A stretch of DNA of 64,000 bases from Candidatus Melainabacteria bacterium (lineage in GTDB: Bacteria > Cyanobacteriota > Vampirovibrionia > Obscuribacterales > Obscuribacteraceae). Position numbers and translations under genes: made by a program. The stretch spans positions 1,240,001 through 1,304,000 of the forward strand of contig CP064963.1 of the NCBI GenBank assembly GCA_016699165.1, written 5' to 3'. Shown piece after piece: positions 61,209 through 64,000 of the stretch. How positions within the stretch are numbered: position 1 is the first letter of the stretch; each line of letters opens with the position of its first letter. A model generated the notes under the pieces. It did no database searches. It had not been told where the DNA came from and was given only the letters and a program-made list of their open reading frames with translations.

Positions 61209-64000
61209 ATGAGTGATAAACCAGAAAATGCAGCTCCTGTTGAACAAGGCGCCGAGACAACTAATGTCGAAGCCGAACTCAGGCCGCTTCAAACCATAAC
61301 TCCCGCTGACAACCAAACGTACAAGGCGATGGTCGAAACGCGCCAGCAAGACGCTCGCGACAATTTGCCGCGCACTCTAATCACCGACAATCAAGTTTCG
61401 ATAAACAAATTCGGCGAACAGGCGAAGATACCTGAAGGCGAAGCTGGAAAACCTACAGAACAAGAAATGTCCCGCGCATTTCGTGAGCTTACTCGCGATC
61501 GCCTAGAAGCCGGAAAAACACCCGCACAAATAAAACAAGAATTTGATCGTGTGCTTGGAAATGTGCCACCAAAGCAAAACCCAAATGGATGGAGTGTAGA
61601 GGTTGGTGAAAATGGTCAGCTGCAACTGAAAAAAGCGCCGGCAGAACGTCCGCTTATGATCATCAACAAAAGTGATGTAGCAGGTCCTGGTGAAACAGAA
61701 ACAAAAACTCAAACTGGCGCAAGACATGCCGAAAAGTTTGATTCGATAGATCCGACTACTCCTAAGGGTCAACAACAATTAGAAGCCTATCTCACACAGT
61801 CTCTGCCACACGTACTGAAGGGCATGAGTCCACAGGCTCAAGAACAATTCTTACAAGGCTTGCAAGATAGAGCAAAAGAAGCCGGACATACATTCACCGT
61901 CGAGCAAGATGGTACATTCAAATTCCAGCATCGCGATGGTGGCACTCCAGTTGAAGGTGACTTCACTGAAAACAATCGCCCCGCAGATCGTGTTGGTCGT
62001 TCCGATTCAGAAATTCCAAGAAACCTAAACGAAGCTCAAAAAGCGGCGTTTACCGATCTGGTCAACAGCATCGAAAACCGCCAATTTAATTCTCCCCAAG
62101 AATTGTCTGAAGCAGTTAGAAAGGCTATGACTGACAATGGCATGTCTGTGATCAAACAAAACGAGTTTGTTCAAGGTCTTGACAAAGCCATCAAAGAATC
62201 TCTGGGACCTGAATTTTCAATTCATCGAAACAGGAATGACGGTTCAATCTCTATTCGTGCAGATGTTGGCAAAGGAGAATTTGTCCAACTTCCACGAGAA
62301 ATGAAATTCGACAATGCTCGCGACTATATTAAAGACATCACAGATATAAGAGCTGGCACTGATACCAATTCGCGAAATCTTTTAGGTGATCCCACAAGTC
62401 CAGATAGTCTGGGCAACAGAATTGCTCGCAATTTCGAGAGCATGCCGGCCGATCAAAGAGACAATTATTTGATGGGCATTAATAACGCCTTGAGATCTGC
62501 CGGTGATGGCAGACAACTACAGGTCAACGCTCAAGGAAAATTAGAATTAAAATCAGCAAGCGCAACAGAACAGACAGCTGTTTATGGTGAGCGAACTGAA
62601 GATTCGACCGGTGTTCCAGATGTAATCAAAGACGCCAAAGCTCGTGCAGAATTTCCGGCACTTAGCGACAGACTTTTAAATGCAACTGGCGAAAATAGAG
62701 AACAAGTCATAAGTGACATAGACCAGGCCACGAGAAATCTTCCAAAATCTGAGCGCGCGGCTTTCATTCAAGCACTAAATCAGCAGATGAAAGATTCCGG
62801 AGTTGACTTCAAAATTCGCGATACCGGATCTGGTGCAAATGCAAAACTTGAAATAAATCAAGTTTTGAAATTACCTGTTATGAATTTAAACGACCTTTCT
62901 GCTATGCCAGATCGCGAAGTTACAGTTCCAAAGAGTATCGAAGGCGATCCAGCCAAAGTTCAAGAATTCAGGGAGATGATGACCGCCCTGGCAAATTCCG
63001 GATTGAGTCCAACAACGTTAGAAACTTTGCGTGGAAAAATCGATCCGAAGGCTTCGCCCGATTATCTTGAGCACATTAACAGTTTCTTGCAACAAAGTGA
63101 CACCACTCGCAATCTACAATTCGCCAAAGGTCCAGATGGTATCGAATTAAGAGTCAAATCAGATGGTGCAGGTAGAGAGCGCTTTGACAGAGTTCCACCA
63201 GGTCTTACCGACCAACAAATAAAAGACTTTGGAAATGCAATGCAATTGCTTGGCAATCGCAGCAGCGAATTTAATCCCCAAAAAGCACTGGCTGGTGCTG
63301 ACGGTCCGGGAGCTGCTCTTGCTCGAATTTATGATAGCCTTCCAGAATCAGCTCGCGCTCCATTTCTGAAAGCAGCCAACGAAGCTATTGCAAAAACGTA
63401 TGGAAGTGGAAATACTCTCAAAGCACCAGAAACGGGTAAAGGTCTCGAATTACATAAAGGCTCTACAAGACTTGATTCGTACAGTGCTGATTCCGGTTAT
63501 GTCATTCCCAAATTCGATACGGGTGATGGAACTGCAGCTGTAGACGCACTTCGAGCTTTTGCAGCTGAGATAGAAACTGCACAAAATCCAGATGTTCTTT
63601 CACTTAAGATCAATGGTGAAAATGTAAAAATAGATGTTCCTCCTACGCTTCGTGGACCTGAAAATGCAGCTCAAAGAGCGGTGTTTGAGCAACAGGTAAA
63701 AGCAATCGCAGACATGGGACCTCCTGCAGATCCTAAGCTTGCTCTTGCTCAACTTGGTCGCGACATAGCCAAAACCTATGGCACCATGGAAGGTCCAAAG
63801 GCAGCTGAGTATTTAGCAGGAATAAATCAGGCTCTAGGCAAGGCTTTCAAAGAATCATTCTTTTCACCCAGTGGAAACGGAACTGATCTTGACCTCAAAT
63901 ATTACAACAGAGTCGTTGGTGATCTAGGTTGGAGCACGCATCAAACCACATTCAAACCAACCAATGAAAACGAGTTTCGAGTTGGCGACAATCTCATTTC
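61209..64000 (+). CDS. Giant modular repeat protein, incomplete at window edge
   Basis: An uninterrupted reading frame of more than 930 codons from ATG 61209 to the end of the window, with no stop. No signal peptide and no recognised family. It holds about seven to eight copies of a module of roughly 80-110 residues: a helical part (for example NLPKSERAAFIQALNQQMKDSG, MPADQRDNYLMGINNALRSAG, SLPESARAPFLKAANEAIAKTY) followed by a short beta part (for example FKIRDTGSGANAKLEI, LQVNAQGKLELKSA, FTVEQDGTFKFQHRDG). Copies are diverged. A metalloprotease near 12 kb has a similar alpha/beta segment. It may be a very large adhesion or intercellular protein, with the effector end outside the window. Confidence 0.8.
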   Translation, partial: MSDKPENAAPVEQGAETTNVEAELRPLQTITPADNQTYKAMVETRQQDARDNLPRTLITDNQVSINKFGEQAKIPEGEAGKPTEQEMSRAFRELTRDRLEAGKTPAQIKQEFDRVLGNVPPKQNPNGWSVEVGENGQLQLKKAPAERPLMIINKSDVAGPGETETKTQTGARHAEKFDSIDPTTPKGQQQLEAYLTQSLPHVLKGMSPQAQEQFLQGLQDRAKEAGHTFTVEQDGTFKFQHRDGGTPVEGDFTENNRPADRVGRSDSEIPRNLNEAQKAAFTDLVNSIENRQFNSPQELSEAVRKAMTDNGMSVIKQNEFVQGLDKAIKESLGPEFSIHRNRNDGSISIRADVGKGEFVQLPREMKFDNARDYIKDITDIRAGTDTNSRNLLGDPTSPDSLGNRIARNFESMPADQRDNYLMGINNALRSAGDGRQLQVNAQGKLELKSASATEQTAVYGERTEDSTGVPDVIKDAKARAEFPALSDRLLNATGENREQVISDIDQATRNLPKSERAAFIQALNQQMKDSGVDFKIRDTGSGANAKLEINQVLKLPVMNLNDLSAMPDREVTVPKSIEGDPAKVQEFREMMTALANSGLSPTTLETLRGKIDPKASPDYLEHINSFLQQSDTTRNLQFAKGPDGIELRVKSDGAGRERFDRVPPGLTDQQIKDFGNAMQLLGNRSSEFNPQKALAGADGPGAALARIYDSLPESARAPFLKAANEAIAKTYGSGNTLKAPETGKGLELHKGSTRLDSYSADSGYVIPKFDTGDGTAAVDALRAFAAEIETAQNPDVLSLKINGENVKIDVPPTLRGPENAAQRAVFEQQVKAIADMGPPADPKLALAQLGRDIAKTYGTMEGPKAAEYLAGINQALGKAFKESFFSPSGNGTDLDLKYYNRVVGDLGWSTHQTTFKPTNENEFRVGDNLI

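Overview
The window looks like a chromosome segment of a non-photosynthetic relative of the cyanobacteria (Melainabacteria/Vampirovibrionia, probably the Obscuribacterales). This is an inference from gene content, not a search. It rests on a complete DevB-DevC-DevA exporter of cyanobacterial type, a small class I cytochrome c resembling cytochrome c6, many lineage-looking secreted proteins of no known family, and no photosynthesis genes. Base composition looks even and moderately AT-rich. TTG and GTG starts are common. I see no insertion sequence, prophage, rRNA operon or CRISPR array.

Layout. 1-9.4 kb is metabolic: a UbiA-type prenyltransferase and cobU, fabF, threonine dehydrogenase (tdh), fabI, and an etfB-etfA-fixC(X) electron-transfer operon. 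9.6-12.7 kb (minus) is a three-gene operon with two HEXXH metalloproteases. 12.9-16.5 kb is devBCA plus a TetR regulator, followed by a Ser/Thr kinase with a leucine-rich C-terminus. 19.2-29.3 kb (minus) carries an M48 protease, secreted proteins, a HAD phosphatase, a large diguanylate cyclase and two TPR membrane proteins, one M50-like. 29.3-33.7 kb (minus) is a translation and secretion cluster: rpsF, ssb, rpsR, tRNA-Leu(CAG), infC, rpmI, rplT, a SpoU/TrmH-family methyltransferase and tatC. 33.8-47.6 kb is mostly envelope and secreted functions: a 1393-residue AsmA-like protein, a secreted protein with a Tudor-knot-like domain, cytochrome c, a von Willebrand A protein and TPR proteins, plus a Xer recombinase. 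47.6-53.8 kb is the most accessory part: an AAA/DUF4143 ATPase, an AbrB-Doc toxin-antitoxin pair, a DUF4288 protein, a probable polymorphic toxin with a candidate immunity gene, and a LuxR-type regulator with a defective receiver domain. 53.9-60.9 kb holds a candidate structured small RNA, ferredoxin, rpsO-pnp, HU, rsfS and an Sm-like/beta-propeller fusion. The last 2.8 kb is the start of a giant protein built from repeated modules, cut by the window edge.

Genes that act together. fabF and fabI serve fatty-acid elongation. EtfB, EtfA and FixC form an electron-transferring flavoprotein and its quinone oxidoreductase; the EtfB sequence resembles the electron-bifurcating group. DevB, DevC and DevA form an envelope exporter probably controlled by the adjacent TetR protein. 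The ribosomal-protein genes show recognisable leader structures; the clearest is a hairpin before rpsF that fits the S6:S18 autoregulatory motif and buries the ribosome binding site.

A caution runs through the first 19 kb. cobU, etfA and fixC each need one -1 frame change to give a normal full-length protein, and an open frame after the kinase may need another. Each could be a missing base in the assembly. The cobU case sits exactly on CGA AAG, a known bacterial -1 slippage sequence.
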